Assembly (NCBI RefSeq): GCF_008642275.1
Contig: NZ_CP029189.1
Location: 6,368,001 to 6,432,000 of the forward strand
Length of the DNA: 64,000 nucleotides
Origin: Streptomyces venezuelae
GTDB taxonomy: Bacteria > Actinomycetota > Actinomycetes > Streptomycetales > Streptomycetaceae
Direction: 5' to 3'
Made by a program: the position numbers and the translations under genes. Below are positions 24,238-32,730 of the stretch, in pieces (the stretch's first letter is position 1; the number at the start of each line of letters is the position of its first letter). The notes beneath the pieces are model-generated. The model was not told the DNA's origin, did not search any database, and was given only the letters and a program-made list of their open reading frames with translations.

Positions 24238-26661
24238 GTGACGACGTCCATCGAAGGCAGGATCGCCGAGGAGCTCGGCGTACGGGAGCGGCAGGTCAAG
24301 GCCGCCGTCGAGCTGCTCGACGGCGGCTCCACCGTGCCGTTCATCGCGCGCTACCGCAAGGAAGCGACCGAGATGCTCGACGACGCCCAGCTGCGCACCC
24401 TCGAGGAGCGGCTGCGGTATCTGCGGGAGCTGGAGGACCGCCGCGCGGCGGTCCTGGACTCCGTACGGGAGCAGGGCAAGCTCACCGACGAACTGGCGGC
24501 GCGGATCGCCGAGGCCGACACCAAGGCCCGGCTGGAGGACATCTACCTGCCCTTCAAGCCCAAGCGGCGCACCAAGGCGCAGATCGCCCGCGAGGCCGGT
24601 CTGGAGCCGCTCGCCGAGGGCCTGCTGGCCGACCCGTCCGTGGAACCAGCCGCCGCCGCGGCCGCGTTCGTCGACGCCGACAAGGGCGTCGCCGACCCCG
24701 CGGCCGCCCTGGAGGGCGCCCGGGCCATCCTCACCGAGCGGTTCGGCGAGGACGCGGACCTGATCGGCGAGCTGCGCGAGCGCATGTGGGGCCGTGGCCG
24801 GCTCGCGGCGAAGGTCCGCGAGGGCAAGGAGGAGGCGGGCGCCAAGTTCGCCGACTACTTCGACTTCGCCGAGCCCTTCACCGCGCTGCCCTCGCACCGC
24901 GTCCTCGCCATGCTGCGCGGTGAGAAGGAGGACGTCCTCGACCTCACCCTGGAGCCGGAGGAGCCGAGCGAGGTCCCCGGCCCGTCCACGTACGAGGGCA
25001 TGATCGCCCGCCGCTTCGGGGTGAACGACCGCGGCCGCCCCGGCGACAAGTGGCTCGCCGACACGGTCCGCTGGGCCTGGCGTACGAAGATCCAGGTGCA
25101 CCTCGGCATCGACCTGCGGACGCGGCTGCGCCAGGCCGCCGAGGACGAGGCGGTACGGGTCTTCGCGTCGAACCTGCGCGACCTGCTGCTCGCGGCGCCC
25201 GCCGGCACCCGGGCGACGCTCGGCCTCGACCCGGGCTTCCGCACCGGCGTGAAGGTCGCCGTCGTGGACGCGACCGGCAAGGTCGTGGCCACGGACGTGA
25301 TCTACCCGCACGTGCCCGCCAACAAGTGGGACGAGTCCCTCGCCAAGCTCGCCCGCCTGGCGAAGGAGCACGCCGTCGAGCTGGTCGCCATCGGCAACGG
25401 CACGGCCTCCCGCGAGACCGACAAGCTGGCCGGAGACCTCATCGCGCGCCACCCCGAGCTGAAGCTCACCAAGGTGATGGTCTCGGAGGCGGGCGCCTCC
25501 GTGTACTCGGCGTCCGCCTTCGCCTCGCAGGAACTGCCGGACATGGACGTGTCGCTGCGCGGCGCGGTGTCCATCGCGCGCCGTCTGCAGGACCCGCTCG
25601 CCGAGCTCGTCAAGATCGACCCGAAGTCGATCGGCGTCGGCCAGTACCAGCACGACCTGTCCGAAGTGAAGCTCTCGCGCTCGCTCGACGCGGTCGTCGA
25701 GGACTGCGTGAACGGCGTCGGCGTGGACGTCAACACCGCCTCCGCGCCGCTGCTGTCGCGGGTCTCGGGCATCAGCGGCGGCCTCGCCGAGAACATCGTG
25801 GCCCACCGCGACGCCAACGGCCCCTTCCGCAGCCGCAAGGGCCTCAAGGACGTGGCCCGGCTCGGCCCGAAGGCGTACGAGCAGTGCGCGGGCTTCCTGC
25901 GGATCCGCGGCGGGGACGACCCGCTGGACTTCTCCAGCGTGCACCCCGAGGCGTACCCGGTGGTCCGGGGCATGGCCAAGACGGCCGGCAGCGAGGTGGC
26001 GGCCCTGATCGGCAACTCCGGCGTGCTGCGCTCGCTGCGGCCCGAGCAGTTCGTCACCGAGGCCTTCGGTCTTCCCACCGTCACGGACATCCTGCGCGAG
26101 CTGGAGAAGCCGGGCCGCGACCCGCGCCCCGCCTTCAAGACGGCCACCTTCAAGGAGGGCGTCGAGAAGATCGGCGACCTGACCCCGGGGATGGTCCTGG
26201 AAGGCGTGGTCACCAACGTGGCCGCCTTCGGCGCCTTCATCGACATCGGCGTCCACCAGGACGGACTGGCGCACGTCTCGGCGCTGTCGAAGACCTTCGT
26301 CAAGGACCCCCGGGACGTGGTCAAGCCGGGCGACATCGTCCGCGTGAAGGTCATGGACGTGGACATCCCGCGCAAGCGGATCTCGCTGACCCTGCGCCTG
26401 GAGGACGAGGCCGGGGCGGAGCGCGGCGCGGGCGCTCCCCGGCAGCGCGAGGACCGGCGGGCCGGCGGCGGTGGCGGCGGCCGTCCGCCGCAGCAGCGCG
26501 GGTCCGGCACCCGCGAGGGCGGCCGCAACCAGGGCCAGGGCGACCGCGGTCAGGGCCGCCGGCAGGGCGGCGGCAACGCCCCCGGCCCCGCCAACAGCGC
26601 GATGGCCGACGCCCTGCGCCGTGCGGGTCTCACCGCCCCCGAGGAGCGCCGCAAGAAGTAG
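24238..26661 (+). CDS. tex: Tex family transcription/RNA-binding protein
   Basis: 807 aa Tex protein, a conserved nucleic-acid-binding factor acting with RNA polymerase and in RNA surveillance. Domain order is as usual: N-terminal helical part (IAEELGVRERQVKAAVELL, VPFIARYRKEATEMLDD), a YqgF/RNase H-like domain from about residue 325 (TLGLDPGFRTGVKVAVVD), helix-hairpin-helix repeats (SGISGGLAENIVAHRDANG, LGPKAYEQCAGFLRI) and a C-terminal S1 domain from about 645 (GMVLEGVVTNVAAFGAFIDI). A Gly/Arg/Gln-rich tail of some 60 residues follows, typical of actinomycetes. GTG start 24238; weak GGCGGG upstream. Confidence 0.97.
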   Translation: MTTSIEGRIAEELGVRERQVKAAVELLDGGSTVPFIARYRKEATEMLDDAQLRTLEERLRYLRELEDRRAAVLDSVREQGKLTDELAARIAEADTKARLEDIYLPFKPKRRTKAQIAREAGLEPLAEGLLADPSVEPAAAAAAFVDADKGVADPAAALEGARAILTERFGEDADLIGELRERMWGRGRLAAKVREGKEEAGAKFADYFDFAEPFTALPSHRVLAMLRGEKEDVLDLTLEPEEPSEVPGPSTYEGMIARRFGVNDRGRPGDKWLADTVRWAWRTKIQVHLGIDLRTRLRQAAEDEAVRVFASNLRDLLLAAPAGTRATLGLDPGFRTGVKVAVVDATGKVVATDVIYPHVPANKWDESLAKLARLAKEHAVELVAIGNGTASRETDKLAGDLIARHPELKLTKVMVSEAGASVYSASAFASQELPDMDVSLRGAVSIARRLQDPLAELVKIDPKSIGVGQYQHDLSEVKLSRSLDAVVEDCVNGVGVDVNTASAPLLSRVSGISGGLAENIVAHRDANGPFRSRKGLKDVARLGPKAYEQCAGFLRIRGGDDPLDFSSVHPEAYPVVRGMAKTAGSEVAALIGNSGVLRSLRPEQFVTEAFGLPTVTDILRELEKPGRDPRPAFKTATFKEGVEKIGDLTPGMVLEGVVTNVAAFGAFIDIGVHQDGLAHVSALSKTFVKDPRDVVKPGDIVRVKVMDVDIPRKRISLTLRLEDEAGAERGAGAPRQREDRRAGGGGGGRPPQQRGSGTREGGRNQGQGDRGQGRRQGGGNAPGPANSAMADALRRAGLTAPEERRKK

Positions 26662-26787
26662 CCGCCGTCAAGGGTGCCTTGAAGCCACCCGGCGCGTGTG
26701 GATCCTCGTACGCAGTGGCCGAAAGCCTTCCCCACCTGGGGACTTGCCTTGCCAACTCCCGTACAAGATCTGTAGGCATGGTGGAAC

Positions 26788-26813
26788 GCCCGTTCGTCAC
26801 TCGGCGGACGGGC
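26788..26813 (+). terminator. hairpin with T-rich tail downstream of tex
   Basis: GCCCGTTCG (26788-26796) and CGGACGGGC (26805-26813) form a stem with one mismatch and an 8-nt loop, followed by TTCCGTCTTTTCC, about 125 bp after tex. It could terminate tex transcripts or attenuate the ImmA/IrrE unit. A smaller TCCCC/GGGGA hairpin lies at 26729-26742. Confidence 0.55.
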
Positions 26814-26932
26814 TTCCGTCTTTTCCCCTCAGGACCGTATTCCCCGAGGCCGCCTCGAAGGCACAGGACGCCATGCCCATGCCCACACACGCCTATCACC
26901 GTTGCCCCGGAAAGGGTCCGAAGAGGGATCAC

Positions 26933-27433
26933 ATGCCCCACCGGCAACTCAGCATCCGCAAGAGGTGTGAGCAGATTCTCGGCCATCTGGATCTGACCCA
27001 CCCCTTCTCCCTCGACGACCTGTGCCGACGGATAGCCGAGCGGCGCGGCCGCCCCATCCGGCTCCATCCGCTCCCCAAGGAGGCGGCGGAGTCCGGGGTC
27101 TGCGGGCTGTGGGTGGGCACGGCCAGCGTCGACTACGTCTTCTACGAGGCGCAGACCACCCCGCTGCACCGCGAGCACATCGTCCTCCACGAGCTGGGCC
27201 ACATCCTCTTCGGCCACCACTCCCTGGAAGGGGAGGAGACCGACGGGACCGCCCCCGTCGTCCTCGGGCGCACCAACTACACCACCCGGCAGGAGCAGGA
27301 GGCGGAGATGCTCGCCAGCATGATCCGCATCCGCACCGCGAACGCCGGCCCCCGGTCCGTGAACGGCGCGGGCGGCACCCTCGCCCGGCTGGAGTCCGCC
27401 ATGGGGTACGAGCGGGGCAACGATGGCAGCTGA
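26933..27433 (+). CDS. ImmA/IrrE family metallo-endopeptidase
   Basis: 166 aa zinc peptidase-like protein of the ImmA/IrrE (DUF955) family. The HExxH motif is in LHELGHILFGHH (about H86-H90), preceded by the family IVL strand; EAEMLASMI downstream provides the third-ligand region. Such proteins cleave a partner repressor in response to stress or phage signals. ATG 26933 is chosen (GAGGG, 6-base spacing); a start at 26873 is possible. The gene lacks its own XRE domain and overlaps by 11 bp the DUF6545 membrane protein gene, a pairing seen in actinomycetes. Confidence 0.88.
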   Translation: MPHRQLSIRKRCEQILGHLDLTHPFSLDDLCRRIAERRGRPIRLHPLPKEAAESGVCGLWVGTASVDYVFYEAQTTPLHREHIVLHELGHILFGHHSLEGEETDGTAPVVLGRTNYTTRQEQEAEMLASMIRIRTANAGPRSVNGAGGTLARLESAMGYERGNDGS

Positions 27434-28598
27434 CCTGACCGACTTCGGCAACTGGCTCGCTGTCCCCAGCGTGGTGTGCCTGTGGCTCGCCGTCCTGCTC
27501 CGCGCCCCCGGAGCCCTGCGCTCCCCCCAGCAGCGCGGCCTGTGGCTGGCCGTCGCCACCGCCGCCGCCGCGATGACCCTCAACCTCCCCGAGGTCGTCT
27601 CGTACGCCCTGAGCAGGGGCCCGGGCTACGCCCACACCATCGGCCTCGTCCGCAACCTCATCGGGGTGCTGTCGGCCGGCGCCGTCCTCTACTTCGTCGC
27701 CGCCACCACCCGCGGCCGCCGCCTCCAGCTCACCGCCTGTGTCGCCACCGTGGCCTGGCTCGGCGCCCTCCTCGCCCTGGACGCGGCCGCGCCCGGCCAC
27801 GGCACGCACGCCATGCCGCCGACCGGTGACCCGGTTCCCTCCCTCGCGTACTGGCTGGTCCTGATCTCCGCGCACGTGACCGCCAACATCGTCTGCGTGG
27901 CCCTCTGCTCGCGCTACAGCCGCCGCACCGAGAGCCGGGGACTGGCCGCCGGGCTGCGGCTGTTCGGCCTCGGCACCGCGCTCGCCGGACTGTTCTGGCT
28001 CGCGTACCTGCTCAAGGCCCTGACCGGCAGCACCTGGGCGATGCCCGCCCTCCCGCTGCTCATGAACGTGCACGGCCTGCTGCGCGCCGCAGCGATCCTC
28101 GTACCCACCCTCTTCACGCTCCGCCGCGCCTGCGCCGACATCGCCACGACCTGGCGGCTGTGGCCGCTGTGGCGCGACCTGGTCGAAGCGGTGCCGCACG
28201 TGGCCCTCAACAAGCCGCGCGCCTGGCGGGTGTCGGAGTTGCTGTGGCCGCCGGTCCCGCGGAACCTGCTCGTCTACCGCAAGGTCATCGAGACCCGCGA
28301 CGCGATCCTGATCCTGGGCGAGTACGTGGCCCCCGGCGCCCTGGAAGAGGCCCGCGGCCAGGTCACCGGGGACGGGGTCCCCGAGCAGCGGGCCACCGCC
28401 GCCGCGCTGGCCCGCGTGCTGAAGGAGGCACGGCAGGCCAAGCTCGACGGAGTGCCCGGGCAGCCGGGCGAGGCGGCCGCGCTGGAACTGCCCGCCGCTA
28501 TCCACACCTCGCAGGAGGGCGGTGACCTGGCGGACGAGGCCCGCTTCCTCGTCGACGTCGCCCAGGCGTACGCCGCGCCCGCCACCCCAGGGAAGTGA
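27423..28598 (+). CDS. MAB_1171c-like (DUF6545) membrane protein
   Basis: 391 aa protein with seven predicted N-terminal membrane segments (about residues 10-240; for example VVCLWLAVLLRAP, LIGVLSAGAVLYFVA, YWLVLISAHVTANIVCVAL). A cytoplasmic alpha-helical C-terminal domain follows, starting WRLWPLWRDLVEAVPHVALN, the hallmark of the DUF6545 / MAB_1171c-like family, and continuing LVYRKVIETRDAILILGEY. It is described as a putative transporter only by homology. Its start overlaps the ImmA/IrrE gene, so membrane sensor and protease are probably made together. Confidence 0.85.
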   Translation: MAADLTDFGNWLAVPSVVCLWLAVLLRAPGALRSPQQRGLWLAVATAAAAMTLNLPEVVSYALSRGPGYAHTIGLVRNLIGVLSAGAVLYFVAATTRGRRLQLTACVATVAWLGALLALDAAAPGHGTHAMPPTGDPVPSLAYWLVLISAHVTANIVCVALCSRYSRRTESRGLAAGLRLFGLGTALAGLFWLAYLLKALTGSTWAMPALPLLMNVHGLLRAAAILVPTLFTLRRACADIATTWRLWPLWRDLVEAVPHVALNKPRAWRVSELLWPPVPRNLLVYRKVIETRDAILILGEYVAPGALEEARGQVTGDGVPEQRATAAALARVLKEARQAKLDGVPGQPGEAAALELPAAIHTSQEGGDLADEARFLVDVAQAYAAPATPGK

Positions 28599-28605
28599 CC
28601 CCGAC

Positions 28606-29385
28606 GTGACCACCGTACTGATCACCGGCGCCAGTGCCGGACTGGGCGCGGCCTTCGCCCGGGGCTTCGCCGCCAAGGGCTGCGACCTGGTCCTCGTCGC
28701 CCGCGACAAGGACCGGCTCGACGCCGTCGCCGCCGAACTGGCCCGGGAATACGGCACCGCGTCCGAGGTGCTGCCCGCCGACCTGCTGGACCCGGCGGAC
28801 TGCGCGGTCGTCGCCGAGCGGCTCGCCGCGACGGCCCGGCCCGTGGACGTCCTGGTCAACAACGCGGGCTTCGGGCTGCCCGCACCCTTCCCCTACAGCC
28901 CGGTCGAGGACGAGGAGCGGATGCTCGACCTGCTGGTCAAGGTCCCGCTCCGGCTCACCCACGCCGTGCTGCCGGGCCTGCGCGCCCGCCGCCGGGGCGC
29001 GGTCCTCAACGTCTCCTCGGTGGCGGGACTCCTGCCGACCGGCACCTACGGGGCCGCCAAGGCCTGGATCACCGCCTTCAGCGAGTCCCTCCGGGTGGAC
29101 ATGGCGCCGTACGGGGTCCGGGTGCTGGCCGTGGTCCCCGGCTTCACCCGCACCGAGTTCCAGGAGCGGGCCGGCATGGACGTCAGCGCGCTGCGCGACG
29201 CGGTCTGGCTGGAGCCGGAGGCCGTGGTCGCGCAGGCCCTGAAGGACCTCGCCCTGCGCCGCCCGGTCAGCATCACCGGCCACCGCTACCGCGCCTACGC
29301 CCTCGCCGTCCGGCACCTTCCGCGTACGTTCGTGGCCGCCAGGATGGCCCGCAAGCGCCGGGCCCCGGCGGACCCGACCGCATGA
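28606..29385 (+). CDS. SDR family NAD(P)-dependent oxidoreductase
   Basis: 259 aa classical short-chain dehydrogenase. Cofactor motif TGASAGLG at residues about 6-13, NNAGFG at about 85, the catalytic serine in NVSSVAGLLP, and the YxxxK pair Y148/K152 in TYGAAKAW. The VARDKDRL block after beta-2 favours NADP(H). Substrate unknown. GTG 28606 is preceded by AGGGAAG in the tail of the DUF6545 gene (7 bp gap), and the stop overlaps the next start (ATGA). Confidence 0.93.
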   Translation: MTTVLITGASAGLGAAFARGFAAKGCDLVLVARDKDRLDAVAAELAREYGTASEVLPADLLDPADCAVVAERLAATARPVDVLVNNAGFGLPAPFPYSPVEDEERMLDLLVKVPLRLTHAVLPGLRARRRGAVLNVSSVAGLLPTGTYGAAKAWITAFSESLRVDMAPYGVRVLAVVPGFTRTEFQERAGMDVSALRDAVWLEPEAVVAQALKDLALRRPVSITGHRYRAYALAVRHLPRTFVAARMARKRRAPADPTA

Positions 29386-29960
29386 GCGCGACCGTGGAAC
29401 GGGCCCGCGAGGCCCTGGCGTCGGGGCTGCCGCCCGTCGAGGTGTACGCCGCACTCGCGGTCGGTGCCGACTTCCAGGACACCGCCCTGGCGATGTGCGA
29501 CGCGCTCGACATCCCGCGCGCCGACGTGGAGCAGCGGCTGCGCGGCGCCGAGGAACTGTGGGGCGACTTCGCCCCCGGGGACGAGGAGCTCCTCGGGGAA
29601 CTCCTCGACCTCATCGGAGTGTTCGACGTCCACGTGGCGTTGGACGAGCCCGGTGAGCGGGTCCGCCGGCTCCTGGGCCGGTCCATGGGCGCACTGGGCG
29701 GCATCGCGAGCGGGGCGGCCTTCAGCATCGGCCGGAAGCTGGACACCGGCCGCCTGCCCGAGGCGTACACCGTCCTCGTCGGCCTGCCGGTCCGCGAGCG
29801 CGGGGACGCGGCCCGCTACCGGGCGGAGCTGATCGCGGCCGGCGAGCTGCTGGCCGCCTGGCTGCCGCCCGACGACCAGGAGGCCGCCGGGCGGGTGCGC
29901 GAGGCGCGCGAACGCTGCGCGCGGCGCGACGCCTCGGGCGGTCGCCCTACAGCTCGGTGA
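29382..29960 (+). CDS. hypothetical protein cotranscribed with SDR
   Basis: 192 aa, not recognised. It is acidic and helical, beginning MSATVERAREALASGLPPVE, with AMCDALDIPRADVEQRLRGA, a Gly/Ala patch LGRSMGALGGIASGAAF and a C-terminal charged helix (RVREARERCARRD). No signal peptide. The central ELWGDFAPGDEELLGELLDL segment might be a protein-interaction surface. It starts by a 4-bp ATGA overlap with the SDR gene and overlaps the 3' end of the convergent ABC-F gene by 14 bp. Confidence 0.8.
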   Translation: MSATVERAREALASGLPPVEVYAALAVGADFQDTALAMCDALDIPRADVEQRLRGAEELWGDFAPGDEELLGELLDLIGVFDVHVALDEPGERVRRLLGRSMGALGGIASGAAFSIGRKLDTGRLPEAYTVLVGLPVRERGDAARYRAELIAAGELLAAWLPPDDQEAAGRVREARERCARRDASGGRPTAR

Positions 29961-31584
29961 CCTTGCCGTCCGCGACCTCCAGGCGGCGGGTCACGTGCAC
30001 CGCGTCCAGCATCCGGCGGTCGTGCGTGACCAGCAGGAGGGTGCCCTCGTAGGCGTCGAGGGCCGACTCCAGCTGCTCGATCGCCGGAAGGTCGAGGTGG
30101 TTGGTCGGCTCGTCCAGGACCAGCAGGTTCACCCCGCGGCCCTGCAGCAGCGCCAGCGCGGCCCGGGTGCGCTCGCCCGGGGAGAGCGTGGCCGCCGGGC
30201 GCAGGACGTGGGCCGCCTTGAGGCCGAACTTGGCCAGCAGGGTGCGGACCTCGGCCGGCTCCGTCTCGGGGATCGCCGCGCAGAAGGCCTCCAGCAGCGG
30301 CTCGTCGCCGAGGAACAGGCCGCGGGCCTGGTCCACCTCGCCGACCAGGACGCCGGAGCCGAGGGTGGCGGCGCCGGAGTCCGGGGCCAGCCGGCCCAGC
30401 AGGACGGCGAGCAGGGTGGACTTGCCGGCGCCGTTGGCCCCGGTGATCGCCACCCGGTCCGCCCAGTCGATCTGCAGGCTCGCCGGCCCGAAGGAGAAGT
30501 CCCCGCGCCGGACCGAGGCCTCGCGCAGGGTGGCCACCACGGAGCCGGAGCGCGGGGCCGCCGCGATCTCCATGCGCAGCTCCCACTCCTTGCGGGGCTC
30601 CTCGACGACCTCCAGCCGCTCGATCGCCCGCGCCGTCTGGCGGGCCTTGGCGGCCTGCTTCTCGCTGGACTCGCCGCGCAGGTTCTTGCCGATCTTGTCG
30701 TTGTCGGAAGCCTTGCGGCGGGCGTTGCGCACGCCCTTGTCCATCCAGTTGCGCTGCATCTGGGCGCGGCCTTCGAGGGCCGACTTCTTGCCCGCGTACT
30801 CCTCGAACTCCTCGCGGGCGTGGTTGCGGGCCCGCTCGCGCTCCTCCAGGTAGGAGTCGTAGCCGCCGCCGTAGAGGTTGATCTGCTGCTGGGCGAGGTC
30901 GAGTTCGAGGACCTTGGTGACCGTGCGGGTCAGGAACTCGCGGTCGTGGCTGATCACCACCGTGCCGGCGCGCAGCCCCTTGACGAACCGCTCCAGCCGC
31001 TCCAGACCGTCCAGGTCCAGGTCGTTGGTGGGCTCGTCGAGCAGGAACACGTCGTAGCGGGAGAGCAGCAGCGAGGCGAGGCCCGCGCGGGCCGCCTGAC
31101 CGCCGGAGAGGGCCGTCATGGGCAGGTCGAGACCGACGGCGAGGCCGAGCTCGTCGGCGACCTCCTGGGCCCGTTCGTCGAGGTCGGCGCCGCCGAGGTC
31201 CAGCCACGTGTCCAGCGCGGTCGCGTACGCGTCGTCCGCGCCCGGCGTCCCGTCCACCAGGCCCTGCGTCGCGGCGTCGAGCTCGGCCTGCGCGGCCGCC
31301 ACGCCCGTACGGCGGGCCAGGAACTCCCGCACCGACTCCTCGGGCCGCCGCTCCGGCTCCTGCGGGAGGTGGCCGACGGCGGCGCCGGGCGGGGAGAGCC
31401 GCAGCTCCCCGGTCTCGGGGGTGTCCAGCCCGGCGAGCAGCCGCAGCAGGGTGGACTTCCCGGCGCCGTTCACGCCGACGAGGCCGATGACGTCGCCGGG
31501 GGCGACGACGAGGTCGAGATCGGCGAAGAGGGTGCGCTCACCGTGCGCGGCGGTGAGCTTCTTGGCGACGAGGGTTGCAGTCAT
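29947..31584 (-). CDS. ABC-F family ATP-binding protein
   Basis: 545 aa soluble protein with two ABC ATPase domains and no membrane part, as in ABC-F translation factors that act at the ribosomal E site. Domain 1 has Walker A GVNGAGKST (residues 37-45), signature LSGGQAARAGL and Walker B FLLDEPTNDLD. A charged helical linker follows (EERERARNHAREEFEEY, KKSALEGRAQMQRN). Domain 2 has GANGAGKST, LSPGERTRAAL and VLDEPTNHLDL. The linker is short, so a role in antibiotic resistance cannot be claimed. It is divergent from the GlxA-type regulator. Confidence 0.93.
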   Translation of the reverse strand: MTATLVAKKLTAAHGERTLFADLDLVVAPGDVIGLVGVNGAGKSTLLRLLAGLDTPETGELRLSPPGAAVGHLPQEPERRPEESVREFLARRTGVAAAQAELDAATQGLVDGTPGADDAYATALDTWLDLGGADLDERAQEVADELGLAVGLDLPMTALSGGQAARAGLASLLLSRYDVFLLDEPTNDLDLDGLERLERFVKGLRAGTVVISHDREFLTRTVTKVLELDLAQQQINLYGGGYDSYLEERERARNHAREEFEEYAGKKSALEGRAQMQRNWMDKGVRNARRKASDNDKIGKNLRGESSEKQAAKARQTARAIERLEVVEEPRKEWELRMEIAAAPRSGSVVATLREASVRRGDFSFGPASLQIDWADRVAITGANGAGKSTLLAVLLGRLAPDSGAATLGSGVLVGEVDQARGLFLGDEPLLEAFCAAIPETEPAEVRTLLAKFGLKAAHVLRPAATLSPGERTRAALALLQGRGVNLLVLDEPTNHLDLPAIEQLESALDAYEGTLLLVTHDRRMLDAVHVTRRLEVADGKVTEL

Positions 31585-31595
31585 GATGTGCCGAT

Positions 31596-31635
31596 CCTAT
31601 CCGCGCGCCGGCCCGGCCCGGCATGGCCGGATAGG
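31596..31635. promoter_or_regulatory. inverted repeat between abc-F and GlxA-type regulator
   Basis: CCTATCCG (31596-31603) and CGGATAGG (31628-31635) are perfect complements 24 bp apart in the divergent region. A spacing of this size would suit two operator half-sites or overlapping divergent -10 elements (TATCCG and GGATAG). Confidence 0.4.
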
Positions 31636-31684
31636 TGGGAAGCACGTCATTGCGGCCATCGTGGCGGCGGAACACCATGAAGCC

Positions 31685-32656
31685 ATGCCGTCAACGCCGC
31701 GCAACGTCCTCGTCCTCCTCTACGACGGGGTCCAGAGCCTGGACGTGACCGGGCCGGTGGAGGTGTTCGCCGCGCTCGCCCACTTCCCGGAACGGGCCGC
31801 GTACACGATCCGGACCGTCTCGCCCGAGGGCGCGCCCGTCCGCACCGGCAGCGGCCTGACGCTGGTCCCGGACGGGGACCTGGCGCGGGCCCGGCCCGGA
31901 CCCGGGACCACGCTCCTGGTGCCCGGGGGACGGTTCACGGGGGACTTCGAGCCCAGGCTCACCGACTGGCTCCGTACCCACGGGGCCGGCGCGGAGAGAC
32001 TGGTCTCGGTCTGTACGGGCGGGCTGCTGCTGGCCGAGGCGGGCCTCCTGGACGGGCGGCGGGCGACGACGCACTGGAACGCCTGCGAGGGGATGGCGCG
32101 GGACTACCCGGCCGTCGCCGTCGAACCGGACCCGATCTACGTACGGGACGGACCGGTGGCCACCTCGGCCGGGGTCACGGCGGGGATCGACCTCGCCCTG
32201 GCGCTGGTGGAGGAGGACCACGGGCAGGACGTCGCCCTGACCATCGCCCGGCACCTGGTGGTGTTCCTGCGCAGGCCCGGGAACCAGGCGCAGTTCAGCG
32301 CGCAGCTGGCCGCCCAGACGGCCCGCCGGGATCCGCTGCGGGACGTGCAGCAGTGGATCACCGAACACCCGGAGGAGGAGCTGGGCGTCGAGCACCTCGC
32401 CGCCCGGGCCAGGCTGTCGCCGCGGCACTTCGCACGGGCGTTCCAGGCGGAGACCGGGGTCACGCCCGGGCGGTACGTCGAACGGGTCCGGGTGGACCAC
32501 GCGCGGCGACTGCTGGAGGAGAGCGGGGAAGGGATCGCACAGATCGCCCGGGCCTGCGGGTACGGGAACCCGGAGGCGCTGCGCCGGGCGTTCGTGCGCA
32601 CCCTCGGCCAGCCGCCCGCCGAGTACCGCCGCCGGTTCGGGACGTCGCGCCCCTGA
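31685..32656 (+). CDS. GlxA family transcriptional regulator (DJ-1/PfpI + AraC)
   Basis: 323 aa regulator with an N-terminal DJ-1/PfpI-like amidase-fold domain (residues about 6-180; elbow LVSVCTGGLLLAEAGLL, then THWNACEGMARDYP). An AraC-type double HTH follows at about 215-320 (VEHLAARARLSPRHFARAFQ, IAQIARACGYGNPEALRRAF). GlxA-family members respond to small metabolites. ATG 31685. A hairpin ends the gene and a second, stand-alone DJ-1/PfpI gene follows 75 bp later, so this regulator may control its single-domain relative. Confidence 0.92.
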   Translation: MPSTPRNVLVLLYDGVQSLDVTGPVEVFAALAHFPERAAYTIRTVSPEGAPVRTGSGLTLVPDGDLARARPGPGTTLLVPGGRFTGDFEPRLTDWLRTHGAGAERLVSVCTGGLLLAEAGLLDGRRATTHWNACEGMARDYPAVAVEPDPIYVRDGPVATSAGVTAGIDLALALVEEDHGQDVALTIARHLVVFLRRPGNQAQFSAQLAAQTARRDPLRDVQQWITEHPEEELGVEHLAARARLSPRHFARAFQAETGVTPGRYVERVRVDHARRLLEESGEGIAQIARACGYGNPEALRRAFVRTLGQPPAEYRRRFGTSRP

Positions 32657-32677
32657 CGGCCAGGCCGGCTTCGAGGA

Positions 32678-32698
32678 GCCGCCCCGAAGCGGGGCGGC
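32678..32698 (+). terminator. short hairpin between regulator and DJ-1/PfpI gene
   Basis: GCCGCCCCG-AAG-CGGGGCGGC: a perfect 9-bp stem with a 3-nt loop, 22 bp after the GlxA-type gene, no T-tract. Confidence 0.65.
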
Positions 32699-32730
32699 GT
32701 CATGTTCAGACCAACGCATTCGGAGTAGCC

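Noticed and set aside
23212-26274. 1,020-codon minus-strand open frame opposite tex
   Set aside because: Antisense shadow of tex and the SCO6745-like gene, with Gly/Val/Leu/Arg repeats typical of reverse reading of GC-rich codons.
26700-26932. Possible small RNA or tRNA between tex and the ImmA/IrrE gene
   Set aside because: There are two hairpins and a T-rich tail but no T-loop or cloverleaf; a terminator or attenuator explains the sequence better.
29947-31584. Antibiotic-resistance function for the ABC-F protein
   Set aside because: Only the general ABC-F architecture is visible; the linker is not long and no biosynthetic cluster is adjacent, so a housekeeping role is as likely.
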